A stretch of DNA of 64,000 bases, taken from assembly GCA_017473115.1 (NCBI GenBank), contig JAFUNC010000001.1, forward strand, positions 62,001-126,000, in the 5' to 3' direction. The notes below the pieces were generated by a model, which saw only the letters and a list, made by a program, of their open reading frames with translations, did not search any database and was not told the origin of the DNA. Each line of letters starts with the position of its first letter. The stretch's first letter is position 1. Positions 36,110 to 44,553 of this stretch are shown piece by piece. Source of the DNA: Lachnospiraceae bacterium (GTDB lineage Bacteria; Bacillota; Clostridia; Lachnospirales; Lachnospiraceae). A program made the position numbers and the translations under genes.

Positions 36110-36134
36110 AAAGGGGCGAAACTATCGCCCCTTT
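36110..36134 (+). terminator. Intrinsic terminator of the LytTR operon
   Basis: AAAGGGGCGA pairs with TCGCCCCTTT around a 5-nt loop, 6 bp after the DUF3021 stop. Confidence 0.85.
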
Positions 36135-36277
36135 AAATCATATACAGTTTAAACAATACATTATCTGCTCCTTCAACGCAATACTTAATTGATTCTCTAA
36201 CATTTCACAAGTCGTCTTCACATCACGCTCTCCGTTCAGATAATACTGCACTTTCTCTTCCAAATGTAATAAGTTGT

Positions 36278-36736
36278 TTATAGTTGTATTTTGGTTTTTG
36301 CAAAGAATACCAGAGCAATAATCAAAGAAATAATGCTTAATAATTCCAAAAATGTAATCACCAGAAAAACTGCCACTGCTATGCCGTCAATAACAAAAAT
36401 AAATGTACAAGGCAAAAATAAAACCATGGTAATGATACCAAGTATGGAACTTGCAATTCCAAATCCTCTGCTTGCTTTTTTACGTTTTTCACGTTTCAGG
36501 AATGAGACAAGGCATGTTATACAATGTGCAATGGCCAAGACAAAAAGAGGAATAAACATTATTCCTAATATCATTTGATAAAAAATAATCCATCCACCGC
36601 CATTTGGATCCTGACGGGCAGCAAAAACAAGATAAATGTTAAAAATAAGCAGGGAAACAAGAAGAAGACAGGTATAAATAGCCGGTATTCCCAGTGAAAT
36701 ATGTGCTTTTTTAAGAAAATTATTCGTTTTGTTCAT
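36278..36736 (-). CDS. Four-helix membrane protein, possibly frameshifted at its end
   Basis: The 152-residue protein has four transmembrane segments with short loops, a KREKRKKASRGFG linker in the middle, and an end at KTKIQL. AAAGGAGA precedes the ATG. Directly after the stop, an overlapping frame reads on for about 50 codons to 36138 as a charged helical tail (LLHLEEKVQYYLNGERD, then MLENQLSIALKEQIMY). One extra A in the A5 run at 36295-36299 would join them. The tail may thus be a lost or variable extension. Function is unknown. Confidence 0.65.
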   Translation of the reverse strand: MNKTNNFLKKAHISLGIPAIYTCLLLVSLLIFNIYLVFAARQDPNGGGWIIFYQMILGIMFIPLFVLAIAHCITCLVSFLKREKRKKASRGFGIASSILGIITMVLFLPCTFIFVIDGIAVAVFLVITFLELLSIISLIIALVFFAKTKIQL

Positions 36737-36818
36737 AGTTAGTCTCCTTTGTTTTCTACACTTTCATTATGTAAATAAAGATATATTTTATTTTCTTACT
36801 TGTCAATCGCATTCCGGC

Positions 36819-36866
36819 TCACGATTCATTATAATAAAAGAAAATGAATAAGTTTTTCCGTCATCA
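36819..36866 (-). CDS. Very short ORF (15 aa), possible leader peptide
   Basis: MMTEKLIHFFYYNES with AGGAGG nine bases before the first ATG and TATAAT just upstream of that. It sits about 80 bp before the four-helix membrane gene on the same strand. The ribosome site is excellent but the length makes coding uncertain; a leader peptide or small peptide is possible. Confidence 0.3.
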
Positions 36867-36975
36867 TAATTTTCTACCTCCTGTTTTATTATAGCATAAG
36901 TTACTCTTTTTGTATAATTTGCACATAGACAAATATGTTTTTTCACTGTTATTCTCGTATTAGAGGGACAGAAAG

Positions 36976-37158
36976 ATGAATGATAATATGAACGACAAAG
37001 AACTTATTATTGTTACGATTGATAAGTACACCGATTTACAGAAGATAAAAAAAGCAAACGGAGACCATAAGAATGCCGAACTTGATTACCAAATTAAGGT
37101 AACACTGGCTAAGCTTGCTTCCCTGGGTGTTTCCGTAGAAGACATCACAATTGAATAG
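36976..37158 (+). CDS. Small conserved-looking protein of unknown function
   Basis: The 60-residue soluble protein (MNDNMNDKELIIVTIDKYTDL) is highly charged and helical, with no cysteines or membrane segment. GAGGGACAG lies upstream and a strong terminator follows immediately, which supports a real single-gene unit. No family recognised. Confidence 0.6.
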   Translation: MNDNMNDKELIIVTIDKYTDLQKIKKANGDHKNAELDYQIKVTLAKLASLGVSVEDITIE

Positions 37159-37163
37159 AGACA

Positions 37164-37191
37164 AAAACACCGCCCATACGAGCGGTGTTTT
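37164..37191 (+). terminator. Intrinsic terminator of the small gene
   Basis: AAAACACCGC pairs with GCGGTGTTTT around an 8-nt loop, 5 bp after the stop codon. Confidence 0.88.
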
Positions 37192-37217
37192 CATATTGGT
37201 TTCACATTTACAAAAAA

Positions 37218-37246
37218 GGATGCACCATAAAACGATTGGTGCACCC
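37218..37246 (-). terminator. Intrinsic terminator of the ligase-fusion operon
   Basis: On the minus strand GGGTGCACCA pairs with TGGTGCATCC around a 9-nt loop and runs into TTTTTTG. It lies 8 bp after the stop of the fusion gene. Confidence 0.85.
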
Positions 37247-37253
37247 TCTGCTT

Positions 37254-39785
37254 TTACGCTGTCTCAATACTGTCAGCCTTCGCCAAACCGTATTTTTCAA
37301 CTGCTGCTTCACGCATCTTATATTTTAAAATCTTACCTGCTGCATTCATAGGGAATCCGTCTACGATATCCACATACTTAGGCACTTTGTGTTTCGCCAT
37401 GTTGGCGCGAACATAATCTTTGATTTCCTGCTCAGTTAAGGTTTCGCCGTCCTTGGGAACAACACAGGCCATGATTTCTTCGCCCAACTGCTCATCGGGA
37501 ACACCGATAACCTGAACATCTTTTACTTTATCGTGAGTATAGATGAATTCTTCGATTTCCTTCGGGTAAATGTTTTCACCACCACGGATAATCATATCTT
37601 TCAAACGTCCTGTGATACGGAAGTTTCCTTCGGGTGTCATACAAGCCAGGTCACCGGTATGAAGCCAACCGTCTTTGTCGATAGCCGCTGCGGTTGCCTG
37701 AGGCATCTTGTAGTAACCCTTCATGATGTTGTAGCCTCTTGCTACGAATTCACCGTTTTCGCCAACAGGCATTTCTTCGCCGGTTTCGGGATCAACGATT
37801 TTACATTCAACACCGGGCAAAGGACCGCCTACGGTACCCACGCGGACTTCCAAAGGATCATCGGTGGTACTCATGGTACATCCGGGAGATGCTTCCGTCT
37901 GACCGTAAACGATGGTGATTTCTTTCATGTTCATTTTATCAACTACGTCCTGCATAACGGAGATAGGGCAAGGACTGCCTGCCATAATACCGGTACGCAT
38001 GTAAGAAAAGTCTGTTTTAGCAAAATCTTCATGCTCAAGCATGGCAATGAACATAGTAGGAACACCGTGGAAACAGGTAATTCTTTCCTGGTTAATACAT
38101 GCCAATGCAGGCTTAGTTGAGAAGTAAGGAATCGGTGATAAGGTAACACCATGGGTCATGGAAGCGGTCATGGCAAGTACCATACCGAAGCAGTGGAACA
38201 TAGGCACCTGAATCATCATACGGTCTGCGGTAGACAAATCCATTCTGTCACCGATACATTTACCATTATTTACTACGTTATAGTGTGTAAGCATTACACC
38301 CTTCGGGAATCCGGTGGTACCTGAGGTGTACTGCATGTTACATACGTCATGCTTATCAACCAAAGATGCACGACGATATACTTCCTCAATAGGCACGTTA
38401 TCTGCCAAAGCAATCGCATCGCTCCAAGTTAAGCAACCGGGCTGCTTAGAGGTTACATTGATTACGTGACGTAAGAAAGGTAATCTCTTGCAATGCAACG
38501 CCTTGCCGGGTACATTGGTTGCCAATTCAGGGCATAATTCCTGAATAATCTCTGCATAATTAGAATCTCTGTATCCGTCAATGAGAATCAAGGTATGGGT
38601 ATCTGAGTTACGAAGCAAATATTCTGCTTCGTGAATTTTATAAGCAGTATTCATGGTAACCAAAACCGCACCAATCTTCGTACAAGCCCAAAAAGCAATG
38701 TACCACTGGGGAATATTGGTTGCCCAAACTGCCACGTGAGTACCGGATTTTACGCCCAATGCAATCAAAGAGCGGGCAAACTGGTCTACATCATCACGGA
38801 ATTCAGAGTAGGTTCTGGTATAATCCAAGGTTGTATAACGGAAAGCGTACTGATCGGGAAATTCCTCCACCATGCGGTCCAATACCTGAGGGAAGGTTTT
38901 ATCAATGATTTCTTCCTTCTTCCATACGTACTGGCCGGTACCTCTTTTATTGCGGTACAAGGTCTTACCTACAACAATGGCTTCCTTCTGGTACTGACTC
39001 ATGTAATTTACGAAGTGAGGGAATACAATACCAGCATCTCCCAATTCCTCCAACCATGCAGGAATCCATTCAAAAGAAACATAACCTTCATAGTTAACAG
39101 ACTGTAATGCCAACATCAACTCATCAATCGGTAAAGTACCTTCGCCCATTAAGCAGTACTCAATATTGCCGTCAACCACCTCAGAATCTTTGATATGTAC
39201 GTGTTTAACGTATGCGCCCAAGTTCTGAATGGTCTTCTCAGGAGTTTCATTACCGTAACGAACGGTGTGGTGAATATCCCACAATGCAGCTACGTTGTCA
39301 CGGGCAAATACATTTAAAACATTGCGAAGACGCTCTGTATCGGTGTAGGGACCTACTGTTTCAATTAAAATAGAGATACCGTTGTTGTCAGCCTCACGAT
39401 AGGTTCTCTTGATACACTCGATGACTGCGTCATCATTCACCTCGGTATCCATGGAATGCTTACCTGCGCGAATACGAATGCAGGGGCATTTTACGATTTT
39501 GGCAATTTTAATGTATTCTTCGATTTCCGCTACATTCTCTTCAATCTTGGTTTCGTCGGATACATCACAGGTGGTATCCAAACAGGGAATGGTTAATTCC
39601 ATCTGCGCCAGTTTGTGTGCGGTTTCTACAATATTTTCACTGTTAAAAGGGCGGTTTTTGCCGGAGAACACTTCTCTTTTTACATCATGGATTTCGATAC
39701 CGTCGAACTGTAAATCCTTGGCAGTTACATAAAAGTCTGTCCAGTCAAAATCATCCCAGCCGTTTGTACTAAATGATAATTTCAT
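37254..39785 (-). CDS. Fusion of a sugar-phosphate-isomerase-like TIM barrel and an acyl-CoA/AMP ligase
   Basis: The 843-residue protein has residues about 1-275 forming a xylose-isomerase-like TIM barrel (AP-endonuclease-2 family): MKLSFSTNGW, FDGIEIHD, ETVGPYTDTERL, ALWDIHHTVR, HVHIKDS and VSFEWIP give the metal-binding Glu, Asp and His pattern. Residues about 300-840 form an AMP-dependent ligase: YTSGTTGFPKGVM (P-loop), YGQTEASPG, HTGDLA, and GRLKDMIIRGGENIYPKEIEEF with the C-terminal PMNAAGKILKYKM Lys motif. It probably activates a carboxylic acid as acyl-AMP and acyl-CoA. The join is uninterrupted. It lies 46 bp after the LeuA-like gene, under the same T-box leader. Confidence 0.88.
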   Translation of the reverse strand: MKLSFSTNGWDDFDWTDFYVTAKDLQFDGIEIHDVKREVFSGKNRPFNSENIVETAHKLAQMELTIPCLDTTCDVSDETKIEENVAEIEEYIKIAKIVKCPCIRIRAGKHSMDTEVNDDAVIECIKRTYREADNNGISILIETVGPYTDTERLRNVLNVFARDNVAALWDIHHTVRYGNETPEKTIQNLGAYVKHVHIKDSEVVDGNIEYCLMGEGTLPIDELMLALQSVNYEGYVSFEWIPAWLEELGDAGIVFPHFVNYMSQYQKEAIVVGKTLYRNKRGTGQYVWKKEEIIDKTFPQVLDRMVEEFPDQYAFRYTTLDYTRTYSEFRDDVDQFARSLIALGVKSGTHVAVWATNIPQWYIAFWACTKIGAVLVTMNTAYKIHEAEYLLRNSDTHTLILIDGYRDSNYAEIIQELCPELATNVPGKALHCKRLPFLRHVINVTSKQPGCLTWSDAIALADNVPIEEVYRRASLVDKHDVCNMQYTSGTTGFPKGVMLTHYNVVNNGKCIGDRMDLSTADRMMIQVPMFHCFGMVLAMTASMTHGVTLSPIPYFSTKPALACINQERITCFHGVPTMFIAMLEHEDFAKTDFSYMRTGIMAGSPCPISVMQDVVDKMNMKEITIVYGQTEASPGCTMSTTDDPLEVRVGTVGGPLPGVECKIVDPETGEEMPVGENGEFVARGYNIMKGYYKMPQATAAAIDKDGWLHTGDLACMTPEGNFRITGRLKDMIIRGGENIYPKEIEEFIYTHDKVKDVQVIGVPDEQLGEEIMACVVPKDGETLTEQEIKDYVRANMAKHKVPKYVDIVDGFPMNAAGKILKYKMREAAVEKYGLAKADSIETA

Positions 39786-39831
39786 GTTTTATCTCCTATT
39801 CTTATCCGTTTTCGGATAATGCTATTTTAAA

Positions 39832-41256
39832 TTACTGATTCGCATTCTGCTCTTCGTGAACAATCTTGTTTAATGCATTAACATATGCACGGATACTTGC
39901 GCCGATGATATCGGTTGAGATACCGTTACCGGAGTAAACCTTGTTACCCACGCGTATTTTTACAAATGCAGAACCTACCGCTTCACTACCTTCGGTTACA
40001 GACTGAATCTGGAAATCTTCCAAATCATAGTGGTGTCCAACAATCATTTCGATTGCGAGTAATGCTGCTTCAATGGGACCGTCTCCTGAACTTAATCCCT
40101 TCATGGGAGTACCTTTTTTATCCAAAGTAACCTGTGCGGTGGGAGTAATGATGTTACCGCTGTTGATTACGTAATCTACCAACTGATAAGTAGGAGGAAC
40201 CTGAAGCGCTGCGGTTGCAATGATTGCTTCCAATTCCTTGGCACCAACGGGCTTCTTCGCAGATACACGCTTGAATTCCTTGAATACTTTAGCGTTATCA
40301 TCGTCAGAAAGTTCATAACCTAATTTCTTAACTGCCTTAATCACTGCTGCAATATCAGCCTGTGCGGTTAAATTCACATCCTCGTGAGCATCATTTCCTG
40401 TAGTCTCACCAAAAGGTGTTTTACCGGTTTTCTTATTGCTGTCAAGCCAAGTCATCTGACGCACGGCTCTTGCAAGTTCGCCCTGGGAAATGCCGCATGC
40501 AACGCCCATTGCATCACCCTTCATGGTTACAGTATGTACCACGGTTTCCAAAGAAGGTGTTGCATTACCGATTAAGGATGCCTTAATCTGAGTTGCACCT
40601 GCCTGTGCTGCTGCAAAAACATTTGCGTTTGCTACATTTAATTCATCTGAGCAGGTTACGGAAATGGTTACATTTTCCATTGCCGCCACATTTGCTTTAA
40701 TATCTTCAATAAATTTCTTAAATTCTTCCGGGAACATAACGCCTGCGGTATCACAGATGTCAATGGTAGTTGCTCCGCTTTCGATGGCTGCTTCAATTAC
40801 CTGACAAAGGAAGGGCATCTCACTTCTGGTTGCATCCTGTGCAGAGAATTCAACATCGGCACATTTGCTCTTTGCATAGGCTATCGTTTCTTTTACTGCT
40901 TCTAAAACCTTAGCCGGCTTCTTTCCGCAAATGAATTCCATCTGAACTGCGGAAGTAGGTGCACAGATGCGAATTCTGGGCTTTGCGGCAGTGGAAACAG
41001 CATCCCATGCCTTATCGACTTCTTCCTTGCAGATTCCTGCGCCAACGGATAAAATACTTTCTTTGATCATAGGTGCGAGAGATTTCACCAATAGTGCATC
41101 TGTTTTATCCTTGGCTACATTGGGCATCTCGATTACATCCACATTTCTCTTTTCGAGTTGCTTGGCAACCTCCATTTTTTCCTTGAAACTCATGGAAAAT
41201 TCCGCTCTTTCTGAACTTTCTCTGATTGTTACATCTGCAATACTGATTTTCTTCAT
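39832..41256 (-). CDS. Isopropylmalate-synthase-like protein with altered metal site
   Basis: The 474-residue protein has a DRE-TIM barrel (about 1-280), a linker and a LeuA-type C-terminal regulatory domain (about 350-470, GLSSGDGPIEAAL and STDIIGASIRAYVNALN). The usual DTTLRDG is here DVTIRES, replacing the metal-ligand Asp by Glu, and the usual HCHND is here TCSDE, so both metal His residues are lost. Ordinary acetyl-CoA condensation is therefore doubtful. The rest of the barrel (QDATRSE, DICDTAGVMFPEEF) is well kept. It is the first gene after a T-box leader and is cotranscribed with the TIM-ligase fusion. Confidence 0.82.
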   Translation of the reverse strand: MKKISIADVTIRESSERAEFSMSFKEKMEVAKQLEKRNVDVIEMPNVAKDKTDALLVKSLAPMIKESILSVGAGICKEEVDKAWDAVSTAAKPRIRICAPTSAVQMEFICGKKPAKVLEAVKETIAYAKSKCADVEFSAQDATRSEMPFLCQVIEAAIESGATTIDICDTAGVMFPEEFKKFIEDIKANVAAMENVTISVTCSDELNVANANVFAAAQAGATQIKASLIGNATPSLETVVHTVTMKGDAMGVACGISQGELARAVRQMTWLDSNKKTGKTPFGETTGNDAHEDVNLTAQADIAAVIKAVKKLGYELSDDDNAKVFKEFKRVSAKKPVGAKELEAIIATAALQVPPTYQLVDYVINSGNIITPTAQVTLDKKGTPMKGLSSGDGPIEAALLAIEMIVGHHYDLEDFQIQSVTEGSEAVGSAFVKIRVGNKVYSGNGISTDIIGASIRAYVNALNKIVHEEQNANQ

Positions 41257-41331
41257 TTCTTTCTCTCCTTTATATATTTAAAATATTGAATTGTATTTTT
41301 GTTCGCCCGCCCTAAACAGGTTCATACAGAT

Positions 41332-41451
41332 GAAGAATGTGTATTGCACATTCTTCTGCGCGCGAGCGGTGTTGCGAAGCAACTAATTTCCTTGCCGCGA
41401 GCTATGCATATATGGATTTTTTAATTTGTCGAAGTGTCGACAAATTAAAAA
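41332..41451. repeat. Nested hairpins between T-box leader and LeuA-like gene
   Basis: Three clear stem-loops follow the T-box terminator: GAAGAATGTG with its complement (41332-41356), GTTGC-GAA-GCAAC (41371-41383), and a 15-bp perfect stem around AGTG (41418-41451). They lie in the 5' untranslated region of the LeuA-like gene and may be a dispersed-repeat insertion or an mRNA-stabilising structure. Confidence 0.6.
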
Positions 41452-41705
41452 GTCCCTAGAATCCTTCCGGATTCCAGGGACGATAAATCAATTTACCGCG
41501 GTACCACCCATATTACTGTCGATACAGTCACTCATTACGAATACCATCATATTCGCAGCTCTGATAACGGTGCTTGCCGGAATTCTTTACTGAATCAATC
41601 TTGTTCGAGAATTCTGCTCCGGAGTGAGACTGCCTTCGTTCTTAGGTATCGGCTCGCATCAACCGCCGACTTTCTGAAACTGCCAAACGACGCATAATTC
41701 CTTCA
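41452..41705 (-). promoter_or_regulatory. T-box riboswitch leader of the LeuA-like operon
   Basis: The minus strand carries the T-box sequence GGGTGGTACCGCGG (41496-41509), followed by a terminator stem GTCCCTGGAATCC...AGGGAC (41452-41481) and a T-run, and preceded by a long stem I with GAGCC-type apical loops (about 41600-41700). Such leaders read the charging of one tRNA. A CTC Leu triplet near 41612 is a candidate specifier but I cannot fix it by eye. The leader would raise operon expression when the tRNA is uncharged. Confidence 0.88.
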
Positions 41706-41788
41706 TTGCATTTGATTATTCAACTGTTTTACATAATAAAAAAGTTTCTTTTGATTGTCAAGATATTTTTATAAAAATTTTTAATTTA

Positions 41789-42280
41789 CTAAAAACTTAA
41801 CGCAAGCAAATGCATTAAATAATATACCGCCGCTCCCGGCAACAACAAACCGGCATCCCATATGAGACAACCGCTTATGTACTTCTTCCACCACTCTTTT
41901 TTTTCGCTGTCCTTCTTTTTTGCCATAAAATAGCGAACTACTGCCACAATCGTTACAATAACGGCTCCTCCGATAATTACCGGATAAACAACTGCCAATA
42001 CTATTATAATTGCCCAATATAATATTACAAAAGGCATAAGAATTGCACGAACCGCAAGATCAGAATGTTGAATTGCAACATAAATTAAAAGAGCACAAAT
42101 CGTCAGAATTACCGGCACCAAATCACACCAAATAACAGGATTTATCTTTCGCTTTTTTGAAGGTTTTTTTAACCTGTAAGCAGACATAAATCCACAAAAC
42201 ATACTCGATAAAATTCCCACCGGAAATGCCTTGAGATTTAATGTTATCATTAATATTGTGGAAAATATTTCGTTTCCCAT
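41789..42280 (-). CDS. Polytopic membrane protein of unknown function
   Basis: The 163-residue protein has four to five transmembrane helices, with a basic loop (YRLKKPSKKRK) after the first and a KKKDSEKKEWWKK loop before the last. AAGGGGG precedes the ATG. It lies alone between a shared terminator and the T-box leader region. No family recognised. Confidence 0.65.
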   Translation of the reverse strand: MGNEIFSTILMITLNLKAFPVGILSSMFCGFMSAYRLKKPSKKRKINPVIWCDLVPVILTICALLIYVAIQHSDLAVRAILMPFVILYWAIIIVLAVVYPVIIGGAVIVTIVAVVRYFMAKKKDSEKKEWWKKYISGCLIWDAGLLLPGAAVYYLMHLLALSF

Positions 42281-42326
42281 TGCAATTCCCCCTTACATAA
42301 CTTATAACTTTAATCTAAGTATAACA

Positions 42327-42354
42327 AAAAAGGTGTACTTTCGTACACCTTTTT
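42327..42354. terminator. Intrinsic terminator, active both ways
   Basis: AAAAAGGTGTAC pairs with GTACACCTTTTT around TTTC. On the minus strand it lies directly downstream of the small polytopic membrane gene and just upstream of the ATPase gene end, with T-runs on both strands. Confidence 0.85.
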
Positions 42355-42367
42355 ATATGTTTTATGA

Positions 42368-43480
42368 TTAGTTTGTGATAACCTGCTCTGTTTCTTTGTC
42401 GAATACGTGAATCTTTTCAACATCCATAGCAAACTTGATAACGTCGCCGGGTCTTGCAGTTGTTCTGGAATCAACTCTTGCAGTCATAGGGAACATTTCA
42501 AGATCGAAGTATAAGTAAACTTCTGCACCAAGTAATTCGTATACCTTAATGGTAGATTCAAATACGCTCATAGGTGAAGTTTCTACGTACATTTCGCTAT
42601 CATATACGTCTTCAGGACGGATACCGAATGTTACGCTTCTTCCGTCATAGCCGCCTTCGATTAACTTCTTAGACTTAGCGGGAGGAAGAGGAATAGCGTG
42701 ACCAGCCACCTTAAGGTATGCTGTTTCACCCTGTACTTCTACGATTGCATCAAGGAAGTTCATCTGAGGTGATCCCATGAAACCTGCTACGAACAAGTTC
42801 TGAGGCTTGTCATAAAGGTTCTGAGGTGTGTCAACCTGCTGGATAACACCGTCCTTCATAACTACGATTCTTGTACCAAGTGTCATAGCTTCTGTCTGGT
42901 CATGTGTTACGTAGATGATGGTGGTGCCTAATCTCTGATGTAACTTAGCGATTTCGATACGCATCTGTACACGCAACTTAGCATCCAAGTTTGACAAAGG
43001 CTCGTCCATAAGGAATACCTTAGGGTTACGAACGATTGCACGACCCATAGCAACACGCTGTCTCTGACCACCGGATAAAGCCTTAGGCTTACGGTCTAAC
43101 AACGGAGTTAAGTCAAGAATCTTAGCTGCTTCTTTTACCATCTTATCGATTTCGTCCTTCGGTACTTTTCTTAACTTAAGACCGAAAGCCATGTTTTCAT
43201 ATACTGTCATATGAGGATACAAAGCGTAGTTCTGGAATACCATCGCGATATCTCTGTCCTTAGGCTCTACCTCGTTAACAAGTCTTTCACCGATTCTTAA
43301 TTCACCTGAACTGATGTCTTCCAAACCAGCGATCATACGGAGTGTAGTAGACTTACCACATCCTGAAGGTCCTACGAAGATGATGAATTCCTGATCAGCG
43401 ATTTCAAGGTTAAAATCTTTAACTGCTTCGAATCCGTTAGGATATACTTTGCAAATGTTTTTTAAGGATAATCCTGCCAT
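42368..43480 (-). CDS. msmK: ABC transporter ATP-binding protein, MsmK/UgpC type
   Basis: The 370-residue ATPase is shared by carbohydrate ABC importers. Walker A GPSGCGKSTT, the signature LSGGQRQRVAMGRA, Walker B VFLMDEPLSNLDA and the H-loop VTHDQTEAMTL are present, followed by the C-terminal TOBE/MalK-like regulatory domain (about 240-370, FGIRPEDVYDSE). No permease genes adjoin, as is usual for the shared MsmK of Firmicutes. The start at 43480 has AGGAGGCAATAAA before it; the frame is open 33 codons further upstream without a site. Confidence 0.93.
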   Translation of the reverse strand: MAGLSLKNICKVYPNGFEAVKDFNLEIADQEFIIFVGPSGCGKSTTLRMIAGLEDISSGELRIGERLVNEVEPKDRDIAMVFQNYALYPHMTVYENMAFGLKLRKVPKDEIDKMVKEAAKILDLTPLLDRKPKALSGGQRQRVAMGRAIVRNPKVFLMDEPLSNLDAKLRVQMRIEIAKLHQRLGTTIIYVTHDQTEAMTLGTRIVVMKDGVIQQVDTPQNLYDKPQNLFVAGFMGSPQMNFLDAIVEVQGETAYLKVAGHAIPLPPAKSKKLIEGGYDGRSVTFGIRPEDVYDSEMYVETSPMSVFESTIKVYELLGAEVYLYFDLEMFPMTARVDSRTTARPGDVIKFAMDVEKIHVFDKETEQVITN

Positions 43481-43731
43481 TTTATTGCCTCCTGATTGTT
43501 TTTCTATGGTTCCACAGGAACCGCGTCTTTTTAGATTATATAGAAAAAGTCGATAAATTACTATGCCACAATTACACAATTTTTTTTGAAATCCTTGTAA
43601 AAATTGCCCCGAAAACCTTCAAATCACAAAATCCTTGAGCAGATTGCACAATCATTTTGTTTTTGTCTGTACAAATTGCCCAAGGATTCTTCTATTAATT
43701 CATTATTTTATGATTCCGTACCGAAATCAGT

Positions 43732-44484
43732 TCATTCTTTTTTCACAGTTTCTTCTTCATCATCAGATTCTTTTATATCAGCGGAACTCTCCTCTTCGTC
43801 ATCCGCCTCGGTTTCTTCCGCAAAATCATCTTCATCCGCAGGTTTCTTTTTGGCATCTTCATCGCCCAAAGCAACAAATACCTTAATCATCCTCGTTGCC
43901 GTAAAATAAGTCACCGCAGAAAATTCCACAAACAAAAGCAGGGGAATAACCGCAGGTGCAAAAGCACCCAATACCACTACTACACCGTTCAAAACCAATA
44001 AACCGATGGAACGGGGAAACTGGACAATGCTGATAAAAAGAGCATTTTTTAAGGTTGTTCCCACTTTATTTTCATAACGTGCCTGCAGCGGAAATACATA
44101 AATCAGCACAAATCCCATCAATACCGTAAGCAACAGTACAATGACCATAATGACGGAACGTACGCCTTCGGTAATCCCTTCAAACTCAAACGATAACAGA
44201 TAATAATTTGCTCCGATAAAAATAATACCAACCATACAAATCAGCCAAATAACGGTACCTTTTTTAAAATTCTTAGCAAACGCCTTAAAATAGGGCTTAA
44301 TAATACCGTTGTCTCTGTCCAACGCCATACGTATCATCACGTCGTAGCAGGCAGACACCGCCGCCCCCACCGTTACAATGGGTAACGAACAAAGAATGGT
44401 AAGTATTGAAAGAAGCATACAGTCAAATATCCTGCTTAAGCCTCTAATCAAGGGACTGTCCAAATCAAATAACCACTTTCTCAC
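43732..44484 (-). CDS. YesL family (DUF624) membrane protein
   Basis: The 250-residue protein has five or six transmembrane helices, with the DUF624 core PLIRGLSRIFDCMLLSILTILCSLP at the start, and a long acidic disordered tail (about 205-250). GTG start with GGAGG eight bases before. YesL proteins often sit beside sugar ABC transporters and the MsmK gene follows here. The precise role is unknown. Confidence 0.88.
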   Translation of the reverse strand: MRKWLFDLDSPLIRGLSRIFDCMLLSILTILCSLPIVTVGAAVSACYDVMIRMALDRDNGIIKPYFKAFAKNFKKGTVIWLICMVGIIFIGANYYLLSFEFEGITEGVRSVIMVIVLLLTVLMGFVLIYVFPLQARYENKVGTTLKNALFISIVQFPRSIGLLVLNGVVVVLGAFAPAVIPLLLFVEFSAVTYFTATRMIKVFVALGDEDAKKKPADEDDFAEETEADDEEESSADIKESDDEEETVKKE

Positions 44485-44553
44485 GTGTTTTTCCTCCGAT
44501 TTATTTATCTCATACCCATTCCGTAAATGCGAGTATGAATCGATTTTTTCTTC

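Noticed and set aside
39832..41256. A true leuA (2-isopropylmalate synthase)
   Set aside because: The three metal-ligand residues are replaced and no leuB, leuC or leuD gene adjoins, so the enzyme name is withheld.
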